The translations under genes were made by a program, and so were the position numbers. Source: an uncultured Bacilli bacterium (GTDB taxonomy: Bacteria; Bacillota_I; Bacilli_A; RF39; UBA660). Taken from it: 26,141 nucleotides of DNA. Location: NCBI GenBank assembly GCA_934130045.1, contig CAKOXI010000015.1, forward strand, positions 1-26,141, in the 5' to 3' direction. Positions 5,648 to 13,214 of the stretch are shown piece by piece. Position 1 is the first letter of the stretch. Every line of letters begins with the position of its first letter. A model generated the notes under the pieces. It had not been told where the DNA came from, did no database searches, and saw nothing but the letters and a program-made list of their open reading frames with translations.

Positions 5648-6874
5648 ATGTATTTTACTCACTCTAGTAAAAAGACATATACTAGAGAAGAAATTAAACG
5701 AGCTGAGGCTGATGAGTACAATTATATAGTTAAGCCAATTGTAGAGAAATCGAAACACCTGGCTACTCTATTACTTGATAGTAGTCTCATAACTCCGTCA
5801 AAGAATGAATTCTATGATACAAAGATTGTAAAATGTGGTAAGTATATACAAATTTATAAATATCAAACTAGAAAAGATAAAGTTATAAAAAATGTTGAAA
5901 AAATAAAAAGAAATAGTATTGATAATGTAAGAAATTTAGATGATATAAAAAAACTTGTATATGATATTAAAAGAGTAGATACAGATAATTTAATTAAAAT
6001 AGAAAATGAAGAAAAAAATAAAAAAGAAAAGAAAAAAATATTATTAAAAAAAATAGAAGAAAAAAATATTAATCGTAGTAAATTTCAATTGCAAAGAATT
6101 GTTAAATCTAATGAGGATTTATTTACAACATTTATTACTTTAACTTTTGCGAATTTTGAAAAAATTAAAATAGGTAATAAAGATATATATTATTGGCTAC
6201 CGCCAAATAATTTTATACCTATTAATTTTGAAATTAAAAAAAACAACAATTTCAAAGAAATTGCTGATTATGAAAAATTTAAATGTAAAATTGAGAATTT
6301 TACATCTATATCTAAAGCAAATGAAAAATTTGACAATTGGCGAGGTAATTTTAAAAAAAGGTTAAAAAATGATTTTATATATGTGTGTGTCCCAGAGTTC
6401 CAACAAAATGGTACAGTACATTATCATCTCTTAACCAATATAAATTATACTGATTTTAATTTATTAAGTAAAGAAGAAAAGAGAATTTATAGACCTAAAA
6501 AACGTGAATTGACTATTTTTCGCACATTAAAAAGTTGGAAATATGGTTATTCTAATGTATTAGATATAAAGAATATGAATGTAGTAGGGTATATGTCAAA
6601 ATATATGACAAAAGATATTGATAATCGATTGTTTGGTCATCGTAGATATTTATGTAGTCAATGTTTATCCAAGCCTAGTACGATTTATTTAGATAGTGAA
6701 TTTAATCAAAATAAAATAGATGAATTGATTAATAATTCTAGCAAAACATTTAATAATATATATTCCGATATTAACGGTTTAGTAATTGAGTATTGTGAAT
6801 ATTTATTAAATGATGAATTAGTACCGATTAATATTGAAAAATTTTTAAATGAAAGAGAGTGTATAAAATGTTAG
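5648..6874 (+). CDS. Rolling-circle replication initiator (HUH endonuclease, Rep/pII role)
   Basis: 408 residues. Motif I TFITLTFA lies at about 161-168, motif II (metal-binding HUH) at HYH 258-260, and motif III at VVGYMSKYMTK with Y315 and Y319 plus K318 and K322. HUH Reps nick one strand at the origin, stay attached through a tyrosine and start rolling-circle synthesis. The order and spacing are those of phage and plasmid Rep proteins. Residues 115-150 are very rich in lysine and glutamate, likely a coiled or linker region. A CSQC pair after motif III may bind metal. Start set by AGGTGG; a strong hairpin lies just upstream. It overlaps the next small gene by 7 bp. Confidence 0.88.
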   Translation: MYFTHSSKKTYTREEIKRAEADEYNYIVKPIVEKSKHLATLLLDSSLITPSKNEFYDTKIVKCGKYIQIYKYQTRKDKVIKNVEKIKRNSIDNVRNLDDIKKLVYDIKRVDTDNLIKIENEEKNKKEKKKILLKKIEEKNINRSKFQLQRIVKSNEDLFTTFITLTFANFEKIKIGNKDIYYWLPPNNFIPINFEIKKNNNFKEIADYEKFKCKIENFTSISKANEKFDNWRGNFKKRLKNDFIYVCVPEFQQNGTVHYHLLTNINYTDFNLLSKEEKRIYRPKKRELTIFRTLKSWKYGYSNVLDIKNMNVVGYMSKYMTKDIDNRLFGHRRYLCSQCLSKPSTIYLDSEFNQNKIDELINNSSKTFNNIYSDINGLVIEYCEYLLNDELVPINIEKFLNERECIKC

Positions 6875-7047
6875 TTAAACGTTCAAATAAAAAAACAAAT
6901 TATATTTTACCTGTTTTGATAAAAAAATCTAATTTTAGAACATTTTGGTATTATGATACTGAATATCAATTGTTTAGTGCTTATAGACAATTGTTAAAAA
7001 TTGACATAGGAATTGTCCCAAATTATCCAATTACATATCCTATGTAA
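6868..7047 (+). CDS. Small basic phage protein (59 aa), unknown
   Basis: Start chosen at the ATG overlapping the rep stop, behind AAAGAGAG. The N-terminus is basic (MLVKRSNKKTNY) and the rest aromatic and proline-containing (FRTFWYYDTEYQLFSAYRQLL, NYPITYPM). No membrane helix or known motif. Coupled to rep, it may assist replication or regulate Rep (the place of pX-like products), but that is only positional. It is the last phage gene before the terminator and the dif-like site. Confidence 0.6.
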   Translation: MLVKRSNKKTNYILPVLIKKSNFRTFWYYDTEYQLFSAYRQLLKIDIGIVPNYPITYPM

Positions 7048-7077
7048 TTTTTTTTTATAAAAATGTCTTTGAAAAAG

Positions 7078-7106
7078 AAAAAATAGGCTTTAAAACCTAT
7101 TTTTTT
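7078..7106 (+). terminator. Rho-independent terminator ending the prophage
   Basis: AAAAAATAGG (7078-7087) and CCTATTTTTT (7096-7105) form a perfect 10-bp stem with an 8-nt loop and a T7 tail. It closes the rightward phage transcription unit 15 bp before the dif-like site. Confidence 0.85.
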
Positions 7107-7120
7107 ACATTTTATTATTT

Positions 7121-7148
7121 AGTTAACATAATATAAATTATACGAACT
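7121..7148. other. dif-like Xer recombination site, probable prophage attachment site (attR)
   Basis: A 28-bp site with two 11-bp arms (AGTTAACATAA and TTATACGAACT) around a 6-bp centre (TATAAA). Read on the minus strand it matches the Bacillus subtilis dif sequence, as I remember it, at 23 of 28 positions, including 10 of 11 in the TTATGTTAACT arm. The arms are imperfect inverted copies of each other, as XerC/XerD binding sites are. It lies between the last phage terminator and the first host gene. Many filamentous phages have no integrase and integrate at dif through the host Xer recombinases. The partner site should lie left of this window. Confidence 0.75.
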
Positions 7149-7183
7149 AAATATTCTAATTATTATATATTTTTTTATTAATA

Positions 7184-7960
7184 TTAATTTACTTTTCTTG
7201 ATTGAATTTCAGCAATTTTTTCAAAAACTTCTGCTGCATTTTGACTATTAATTTCATTATATCCAAGTTCTCTTAATGCCTGAACTTTTATTGTATTTAA
7301 TTCAAGTGTACGACTTAATTTTTCTTCCATCTTATGTTCAATTTGATTAACAAATCTTTTGTGTGATTCAGCTAATCTTGTTTTAGATGCACCGCCATTA
7401 TTATATAATGACATTGCAGAAAACATTATACTTTCAAAAATAAATTGTTCATCTTCATTAAATGCAAATTCATCAGGTTTTATTGCGCCAGTTGCTTTTG
7501 CCATATATGCTAAAATATATTTCAATTCTTTTGATGAATCCATAGCTTGTAAATAATAATATAAATACTTATAAGCATTATATATTTCATCATCATTATC
7601 ATCATCTAGATTTTCTCTTAATAATTCTACGATGTTATGTAATAGTTCTTTTTGTTTTTTGCCAATCCCAGAATATAAATTTGATTCAATAATATCAGAA
7701 TTTTGTGTTGATTCAAAAAGACTGTTTAATCTTGTTTCAACACTTAATATATAATCTGTATCAACCTTTATTTTTTCCACATCTTCGGCAGATTTAACAC
7801 CTAATAAATTTAATAATAAAACCTTTTTGTCTTTTGGCCATTTATTTATATCATCAAATTCAAGATAATTATAAATCATTTGACGTGATACACCTAACAC
7901 TTTTGATAGTTTTACTTTTGATATTCCTAATTCGTGAAGTATTTCATTTAATCTACTCAT
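7184..7960 (-). CDS. HTH-domain protein of unknown function, probably host gene
   Basis: 258 residues from the ATG; a GTG two codons earlier is possible but lies too close to the Shine-Dalgarno. The N-terminal HTH (residues about 2-55) reads ILHELGISKVKLSKVLGVSRQMIYNYLEF, followed by an all-alpha region of about 200 residues with no motif I recognise. Probably a transcription regulator. It lies outside the dif-like site, and two direct TGTCAA copies (7999-8011) in its promoter are both potential -35 hexamers (TTGACA on the minus strand) and possible self-binding sites. It reads convergently towards the prophage. Confidence 0.7.
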   Translation of the reverse strand: MSRLNEILHELGISKVKLSKVLGVSRQMIYNYLEFDDINKWPKDKKVLLLNLLGVKSAEDVEKIKVDTDYILSVETRLNSLFESTQNSDIIESNLYSGIGKKQKELLHNIVELLRENLDDDNDDEIYNAYKYLYYYLQAMDSSKELKYILAYMAKATGAIKPDEFAFNEDEQFIFESIMFSAMSLYNNGGASKTRLAESHKRFVNQIEHKMEEKLSRTLELNTIKVQALRELGYNEINSQNAAEVFEKIAEIQSRKVN

Positions 7961-7975
7961 ATTCACACTACCCTT

Positions 7976-8011
7976 CTATTATCATTTTACCATTAATGTG
8001 TCAAATGTCAA
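7976..8011 (-). promoter_or_regulatory. Promoter region of the HTH gene with tandem TTGACA
   Basis: On the minus strand two TTGACA hexamers lie 7 bp apart (8011-8006 and 8004-7999), pairing with TAAAAT (spacer 16) or TAATAG (spacer 17). Either could be used; the duplication could also be an operator. Confidence 0.5.
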
Positions 8012-8034
8012 GTGTAAACTTATGTATATAACTT

Positions 8035-9138
8035 TTACAAATACCATAATTTTTTCCCATTTTTTCTAACTTCTTTAATTATACCACCACCAAGACACTC
8101 ATCATCTAAATAAAAGACACATGCTTGCCCTGGAGTAACTGCTTTTACACCTTGAGGATATTTAACTATTATTTTATCATCATTATATTCTAATTCAACA
8201 TCATTATCATTTTGTCTATATCTAAATTTTGCTGTGCAATTTAAAGGTTTTTTATCACTTATCCAATTAATTTGTTCTATAACAGCTTCGTCAGTAATTA
8301 AATAGTCATTTTTTTCATTTAATGCAACATATAATATGTTATCTTTAATATTTTTCCCAACAACAAACATTTTATCACTATTTCCACCGATATTTAAACC
8401 TCTTCTTTGCCCAATCGTATAATACATTAACCCTATATGTTCTCCAATTGTTTCATTTGTATCTATGTTAACTATTTTTCCAGGTATATTAGGTAAATAA
8501 TTTTTTAAAAAATCTTTGAAATTTCTCTCGCCAATAAAACATATACCAGTTGAATCTTTTTTTTGAGCAGTTATTAAACCATATTCTAAAGCTATTTTTC
8601 TAACAACTGGTTTTTCTAATTCGCCTATTGGAAATAATACATTTTCTAATTGTTTATTTGATAATTGTGATAAAAAATATGACTGATCTTTATTACTATC
8701 TAATCCTCTATATAATTTACCGTTTTTAACCCTAGCATAATGACCAGTTGCTATATAATCAGCACCAAGTTTTTTTGCTTCCTTTACAAATGCATCAAAT
8801 TTAATATATTTATTACACATTATATCAGGATTAGGAGTTCTACCACTTTTTAATTCATTCAAAAAATAGGTAAAGACATAGTCCCAATATTCCTTCACAA
8901 AATCAATTCTATGTAAAGGAATATTTAATTTTTGACAAACTTCTAATGCATCATTATAATCCTGTTCTTGAGGACATATATTATTATTTAATGTTGGATT
9001 ACCTAATATGTCATTATTAACAGAACTATCCCAGTTACGCATAAATAAACCAATTACATTATATCCTTGTTCAATTAATTTAATTGCGGCTACACTACTA
9101 TCTACTCCGCCACTCATTCCAATTACAACTGTTTTCAT
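8035..9138 (-). CDS. mnmA: tRNA-specific 2-thiouridylase MnmA (TrmU)
   Basis: 367 residues, full family length. MnmA uses ATP and a persulfide sulfur to form 2-thiouridine at wobble position 34 of tRNA for Lys, Glu and Gln in the cytoplasm. The PP-loop SGGVDSS (9-15), a first catalytic Cys in NPDIMCNKYIKF (C108) and the second in DSTGICFIGERNF (C200) are visible, with TGHYAR and IGQRRGL as further family signatures. Start: the ATG of MKTVVIGMSGG is preferred, with GGTGAT about 8 bp upstream; two upstream starts in the same frame extend past the family's usual beginning. It has its own promoter, and the HTH gene lies downstream in the same direction. Confidence 0.96.
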   Translation of the reverse strand: MKTVVIGMSGGVDSSVAAIKLIEQGYNVIGLFMRNWDSSVNNDILGNPTLNNNICPQEQDYNDALEVCQKLNIPLHRIDFVKEYWDYVFTYFLNELKSGRTPNPDIMCNKYIKFDAFVKEAKKLGADYIATGHYARVKNGKLYRGLDSNKDQSYFLSQLSNKQLENVLFPIGELEKPVVRKIALEYGLITAQKKDSTGICFIGERNFKDFLKNYLPNIPGKIVNIDTNETIGEHIGLMYYTIGQRRGLNIGGNSDKMFVVGKNIKDNILYVALNEKNDYLITDEAVIEQINWISDKKPLNCTAKFRYRQNDNDVELEYNDDKIIVKYPQGVKAVTPGQACVFYLDDECLGGGIIKEVRKNGKKLWYL

Positions 9139-9157
9139 ATAATTCATCACCACAATT

Positions 9158-9186
9158 ATTATATCATCATTATTGTTAAAATACAA
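9158..9186 (-). promoter_or_regulatory. Promoter of mnmA
   Basis: On the minus strand TTGTAT and a perfect TATAAT are 17 bp apart, placed about 20 bp upstream of the mnmA start and just after the spoIIM terminator. Confidence 0.55.
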
Positions 9187-9207
9187 AAAATAGTCAATTC
9201 TGACTAT
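9184..9207 (-). terminator. Terminator of spoIIM
   Basis: ATAGTCA and TGACTAT form a 7-bp stem with a 4-nt loop; on the minus strand it is followed by a run of T. The stem overlaps the spoIIM stop codon. Confidence 0.7.
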
Positions 9208-9830
9208 AAAAAACCAATTACAAATTTAATTAATATTGGTGAAATAAAAACCTCAATTAAAGCAGTAATAATGGTTGTTATTATGCAAATAATTAAAATT
9301 TTTAAGTATTTATTCATAATATTTTTAAAATCAAGATTTTGTTTTTTAATTATTACCATAAACAATTTTAGTGATAATGATAATGAATATATAGTTAAAA
9401 ATAAAATTATAATTAAATTAATTACCATATGTGGAAATACATATGCAAGTGATAATAAACACCCTTTTAATTTAAAGTTTGCTATTATACTTGAAATTGA
9501 AAAACCTAAAACAAATGTTTTACAAAATAATAAGAAAAGTATAATTGGTATTCCAATTATAGAAATACCCAAAAGCCAAATAAAAATTATATACCCACAA
9601 TTAGACAATAAACAATTTATAAGACTTGCATTATAATTTAAATTATTACTTTTCACATCGACTATAAAATTATTTAAGTATTCACTTACTAAATTTCTAT
9701 CTGTTTCATTCAAGGCAACATTTAAAATAGAACCAATAATGATACCTATTATTCCTATAATAATTAAAAAAATTAACATACTTTTATTAGCTTGAATATT
9801 ACTTTTTATCTTGTCCAATATTTTTTTCAT
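9204..9830 (-). CDS. spoIIM: Stage II sporulation protein M (SpoIIM)
   Basis: 208 residues, close to the usual 215. SpoIIM forms the DMP complex with SpoIID and SpoIIP that degrades septal peptidoglycan so that the mother cell can engulf the forespore. It has a short basic N-terminus, a first membrane helix (about 18-40), then four further hydrophobic segments including CGYIIFIWLLGISIIGIPIILFLLFCKTFVLGFS and FPHMVINL, in the order of the SpoIIM/DUF95 family. The Shine-Dalgarno AGAGGTGA precedes the ATG. Genes with SpoIIM-like folds exist in non-sporulating organisms, but spoIVB nearby supports a true sporulation role. Confidence 0.85.
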   Translation of the reverse strand: MKKILDKIKSNIQANKSMLIFLIIIGIIGIIIGSILNVALNETDRNLVSEYLNNFIVDVKSNNLNYNASLINCLLSNCGYIIFIWLLGISIIGIPIILFLLFCKTFVLGFSISSIIANFKLKGCLLSLAYVFPHMVINLIIILFLTIYSLSLSLKLFMVIIKKQNLDFKNIMNKYLKILIICIITTIITALIEVFISPILIKFVIGFL

Positions 9831-9894
9831 GTTTCACCTCTAAAAAATAATATTTACTAAAAAAAATTTTATTCCATATTTTTATAAAATATAG

Positions 9895-9900
9895 TATAAT
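9895..9900 (+). promoter_or_regulatory. -10 element of the small membrane peptide gene
   Basis: A perfect TATAAT 18 bp before the start codon; I see no convincing -35 hexamer at the right distance. Confidence 0.4.
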
Positions 9901-9918
9901 TTTTATTGAGGTGTTATC

Positions 9919-10005
9919 ATGAACGAAAAATTTAAAAAAGCTATGGTAATTTTTATGCTAGTTGCTGTTATTGCAATGTTTGTATCATCTTTAATATTTA
10001 TTTAA
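9919..10005 (+). CDS. 28-residue membrane peptide (Prli42/DUF4044-like)
   Basis: MNEKFKKAMVIFMLVAVIAMF... has a basic N-terminus and one hydrophobic helix to the end. GAGGTG lies 8 bp before the ATG, and the gene has its own -10 and its own terminator. Firmicutes carry very similar 30-residue membrane peptides (Prli42, a stressosome-linked miniprotein in Listeria; DUF4044). The resemblance is in length, charge pattern and the VxxMLxxMxxS-like helix, which is weak evidence given the size. Confidence 0.6.
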   Translation: MNEKFKKAMVIFMLVAVIAMFVSSLIFI

Positions 10006-10039
10006 AAAATATTTTAAGAAGTTATAAAGTGTTCAAATA

Positions 10040-10077
10040 AAAACTGATACTTTGAGTTAATCTCTATATCAGTTTTT
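10040..10077 (+). terminator. Terminator of the 28-residue peptide gene
   Basis: AAAACTGATA (10040-10049) and TATCAGTTTT (10067-10076) form a 10-bp stem with a T6 tail. The symmetric A and T runs may let it also serve the convergent gene on the minus strand. Confidence 0.75.
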
Positions 10078-10097
10078 TAGTAATTTGATTTACATTT

Positions 10098-10499
10098 CTA
10101 TTTTAATTTTGAATTTATTAACTTTCTAATTGCTTCAATTTCATCATATTTATCATTTATTTCATTCTTATAATTTTTAGATATTTTATAAATAGTAATT
10201 AATGCGGATATATATGATGAAATCGATACAATAATTCCTAGTGTAGAAAAACCTTGGATTATTAAAAATAACCCAAAAATTAATAAGATTAAAAATGTTA
10301 TTGATAAAATAAGTAATTGTAATTTATTTTTGTGTTCTTGCTCTAATTCAGTAATTCTTAATTTAAGATAATCTAATTGTTCATCTTTAGTCAACTGCAT
10401 TTTTTCCATATTAGCTAACACATTATTATAAACTATTTGGCTTTTAGATTCATCTTTACTTCCAATACTTATATTTATACTACCCTTTTCTTTTTTCAT
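10098..10499 (-). CDS. Hypothetical membrane protein (133 aa)
   Basis: The N-terminal half is charged with a probable coiled coil (residues about 25-60, LTKDEQLDYLKLRITELEQEHKN). Two adjacent membrane helices follow (about 61-83 and 85-105), then a lysine and glutamate-rich tail (NYKNEINDKYDEIEAIRKLI). No family recognised. It has a near-perfect promoter of its own and a good Shine-Dalgarno (AAAGAGGGATT). Located between host genes and the CRISPR array tail; no sign that it belongs to the CRISPR system. Confidence 0.65.
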   Translation of the reverse strand: MKKEKGSINISIGSKDESKSQIVYNNVLANMEKMQLTKDEQLDYLKLRITELEQEHKNKLQLLILSITFLILLIFGLFLIIQGFSTLGIIVSISSYISALITIYKISKNYKNEINDKYDEIEAIRKLINSKLK

Positions 10500-10523
10500 A
10501 TAATCCCTCTTTCTTGAGGTATT

Positions 10524-10552
10524 ATTATATATTTTTTATATATAAAAGTCAA
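10524..10552 (-). promoter_or_regulatory. Promoter of the 133-residue membrane protein gene
   Basis: On the minus strand TTGACT and a perfect TATAAT with a 17-bp spacer, 25 bp upstream of the start. Confidence 0.7.
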
Positions 10553-10592
10553 TGAAAATTGCTACTTTACGATAGTTACATCAATAAATTAA

Positions 10593-10640
10593 TAAATTTA
10601 ATACTACATTCTAAAATATAAGTATTAAATTTAATTTTTT
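10593..10640. terminator. 13-bp hairpin downstream of the CRISPR array
   Basis: TAAATTTAATACT (10593-10605) pairs perfectly with AGTATTAAATTTA (10621-10633) around a 15-nt loop. A T6 run follows on the plus strand. For minus-strand transcripts leaving the array and the small peptide gene it would be an AT-rich, imperfect terminator. Confidence 0.5.
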
Positions 10641-10670
10641 ATAATTATATAGCTTCATATTTTTGAATTA

Positions 10671-10742
10671 TTATTTTCTTTTTTTCGCAAAATCACATAA
10701 ACCACACCAAATCGCAAGTGCTATTATTAAAATTGTTCCCAT
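10671..10742 (-). CDS. 23-residue hydrophobic peptide directly behind the CRISPR array
   Basis: MGTILIIALAIWCGLCDFAKKRK: one hydrophobic helix with a CGLC pair and a strongly basic tail. It has one of the best Shine-Dalgarno sequences of the window (AAGGAGG at 10753-10759), 10 bp before its ATG and about 12 bp beyond the last repeat, so the pre-crRNA transcript would run straight into it. The layout resembles tiny membrane toxins, but so do many harmless small membrane peptides. Function unknown. Confidence 0.5.
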   Translation of the reverse strand: MGTILIIALAIWCGLCDFAKKRK

Positions 10743-10771
10743 TTTACTATATCCTCCTTGATTTTTCTTAA

Positions 10772-12457
10772 ATTTTAATACCATTTAAGATGACATAGAT
10801 CTAAAACTCAACTGTACTCCTAAAATTCATTAATTTGGTTTTAATACCATTTAAGATGACATAGATCTAAAACAGAATTTAAAATCTGATAAATAGTAGG
10901 TGGGTTTTAATACCATTTAAGATGACATAGATCTAAAACATATAAAGGAAGCTATAAATAGAGTTATAGGTTTTAATACCATTTAAGATGACATAGATCT
11001 AAAACTCATATCGTTGTATACTAACAACTTCATGAGTTTTAATACCATTTAAGATGACATAGATCTAAAACATTCTTCTAGTATATAATAGTAGATAACC
11101 AGTTTTAATACCATTTAAGATGACATAGATCTAAAACGGAATATATGACGCACCTATATTAGTTGGCGTTTTAATACCATTTAAGATGACATAGATCTAA
11201 AACAAATTTAACAACAGGTGTATAACCATTATAGTTTTAATACCATTTAAGATGACATAGATCTAAAACTTCGTTATTATTCTATACACTTTTAAATTAG
11301 TTTTAATACCATTTAAGATGACATAGATCTAAAACCTTCTTCTGCCATCTCATCTCTATCTTCAAGTTTTAATACCATTTAAGATGACATAGATCTAAAA
11401 CGTATCAATTCATTACATTTTGCCACACTTTGTTTTAATACCATTTAAGATGACATAGATCTAAAACAAAGAGAGGCATTTATAACTAAAACATTAGGTT
11501 TTAATACCATTTAAGATGACATAGATCTAAAACACACAAATAATAAATCAATCAAATTGATTTGTTTTAATACCATTTAAGATGACATAGATCTAAAACC
11601 GCTCCTTCTTTCATTATTATTATTTACAGGTTTTAATACCATTTAAGATGACATAGATCTAAAACTATCCTATAGTTTCATAAAAATATGAATAAGTTTT
11701 AATACCATTTAAGATGACATAGATCTAAAACGGGCAAATAATAGCATATTATATAGTATGGGTTTTAATACCATTTAAGATGACATAGATCTAAAACACA
11801 AGTTTTTATTTTATAACTATAGGTTAAGTTTTAATACCATTTAAGATGACATAGATCTAAAACAACCTCACTAGTATAAATCCAATTTGAATGGTTTTAA
11901 TACCATTTAAGATGACATAGATCTAAAACCCAATTATGATAATGAAACTGGAAAAACTAGTTTTAATACCATTTAAGATGACATAGATCTAAAACTTGTA
12001 ATTGCAAATGTGTTGAGTTATGGTCGTTTTAATACCATTTAAGATGACATAGATCTAAAACAGATTTGAACCTCGTAAAAGGGCAATTGATGTTTTAATA
12101 CCATTTAAGATGACATAGATCTAAAACATATGCTCATATGAGAGATGTTCCTTTAAAGTTTTAATACCATTTAAGATGACATAGATCTAAAACCATAAAA
12201 AACGTTTCTATAATCATTTTTAAGTTTTAATACCATTTAAGATGACATAGATCTAAAACACAATATTCATTTTTTTTACGGTTTAATGTGTTTTAATACC
12301 ATTTAAGATGACATAGATCTAAAACCGCGCACGCGCGATATTATAAATATTAATTGTTTTAATACCATTTAAGATGACATAGATCTAAAACAATGGAAAT
12401 GATATATACCCAAGTCCATATGTTTTAATACCATTTAAGATGACATAGATCTAAAAC
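10772..12457 (-). CRISPR. Type II-A CRISPR array, 26 repeats and 25 spacers
   Basis: 36-bp repeats at an exact 66-bp period, with 25 spacers of 30 nt. On the transcribed minus strand the repeat starts GTTTTAGATCTATGTC and ends GGTATTAAAAC, the typical type II-A form. All repeats look identical except the last (10772-10807), where the outermost base is changed (G to A on the plus strand), as expected at the old, leader-distal end. The leader is on the right, next to csn2. All spacers differ from one another, and I saw no exact match to the rest of the window by eye. Perfect repeats suggest a young or active array. Confidence 0.98.
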
Positions 12458-12536
12458 CTCAAATAAGCATAGATCTATTAAATATCATAGAGTTATATTT
12501 AATTATCTTAAATGATAAATCTATATCACAATTTAA
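12458..12536 (-). promoter_or_regulatory. CRISPR leader
   Basis: 79 bp between the csn2 stop and the first repeat. On the minus strand it ends in ATTTGAG directly at the first repeat, one of the known leader-end motifs that guide type II-A spacer integration. It also contains the palindrome ATAGATCTAT (12469-12478), of which CATAGATCTA is shared with the repeat. An array promoter should be here or in the end of csn2; I do not see a clear consensus. Confidence 0.8.
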
Positions 12537-13214
12537 TTATATCACAAATTCTACTAAGTCATTATCAACAATTAGTTTTTTTTCGTATTTACTAATACTG
12601 GTATAACATTGTGAATCCACTAATATTAATTTTACATTATTGTATATTGCATATTTATAAAACTCTTCCAACTCTTCTGCCGATAAATATTGTTTTAGAT
12701 TAATAAATATTAATATATTTGATAATCTAAGAATATTTTCTAAATCAATTAATAAGAAGAGATTATTTAATATATCATCATAATTTTTAATCGTTATTTT
12801 TAATTCTTTCAATATTGCTTCCAAATCAATATCAATTGATATATACAAAGGTATATCATATTTGTTTAATTGTTTATTTACCTTTGTATATATTTTTTTC
12901 TGTAAATTTAATATCTCATTTTTATCTTCATCATTTATTTCACTAACTAATTGTTTGAGTATTTCCATATTATATTTTTTTGAATTAAAATCAAATTCAA
13001 AAAAATTATTAAATATTTTTATTTTATTAAAAACACTAATTTCTTTATTATTATCATCCAAGAAAATAAATTCTTCAAGAATATCACCATTACTAATTGA
13101 ATACAAATCTCTAACAAAACGATAAAAAAATTTTTTATTTTCCATTTCAATTGAATTAATTTTTCCATCTTCAAATATAATACTATTTTCAACATAATTA
13201 CAATTTATTCTCAT
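12537..13214 (-). CDS. csn2: Csn2, type II-A adaptation protein
   Basis: 225 residues, typical for the short Csn2 form. Csn2 makes a tetrameric ring that slides on double-stranded DNA ends and is needed with Cas1, Cas2 and Cas9 for spacer acquisition. It is recognised by length, by its place as fourth cas gene between cas2 and the array, and by the family's layout: beta-rich N-terminus, acidic helical middle (SEINDEDKNEILNLQKK), then LSNILIFINLKQYLSAEELEEFYKYA and VKLILVDSQ near the end. The start codon overlaps the cas2 stop by 4 bp. Confidence 0.88.
   Translation of the reverse strand: MRINCNYVENSIIFEDGKINSIEMENKKFFYRFVRDLYSISNGDILEEFIFLDDNNKEISVFNKIKIFNNFFEFDFNSKKYNMEILKQLVSEINDEDKNEILNLQKKIYTKVNKQLNKYDIPLYISIDIDLEAILKELKITIKNYDDILNNLFLLIDLENILRLSNILIFINLKQYLSAEELEEFYKYAIYNNVKLILVDSQCYTSISKYEKKLIVDNDLVEFVI

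Noticed and set aside
7359..7556. Plus-strand open frame of 65 codons within the HTH gene
   Set aside because: Antisense to a well-supported gene, no ribosome binding site, composition not protein-like.
7834..8031. Plus-strand open frame of 65 codons
   Set aside because: Overlaps the start and promoter of the minus-strand HTH gene and has no ribosome site.
9271..9636. Plus-strand open frame of 121 codons
   Set aside because: Lies wholly antisense to spoIIM, which has a clear membrane protein pattern and a Shine-Dalgarno.
10772..12457. Self-targeting spacer against the prophage
   Set aside because: Reading the 25 spacers and their complements by eye against the prophage gave only short partial likenesses (for example near the Walker A codons), no full match. 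A computed alignment would be decisive.
12862..13125. Plus-strand open frame of 87 codons within csn2
   Set aside because: Shadow of csn2; the frame is open only because of AT-rich codons.
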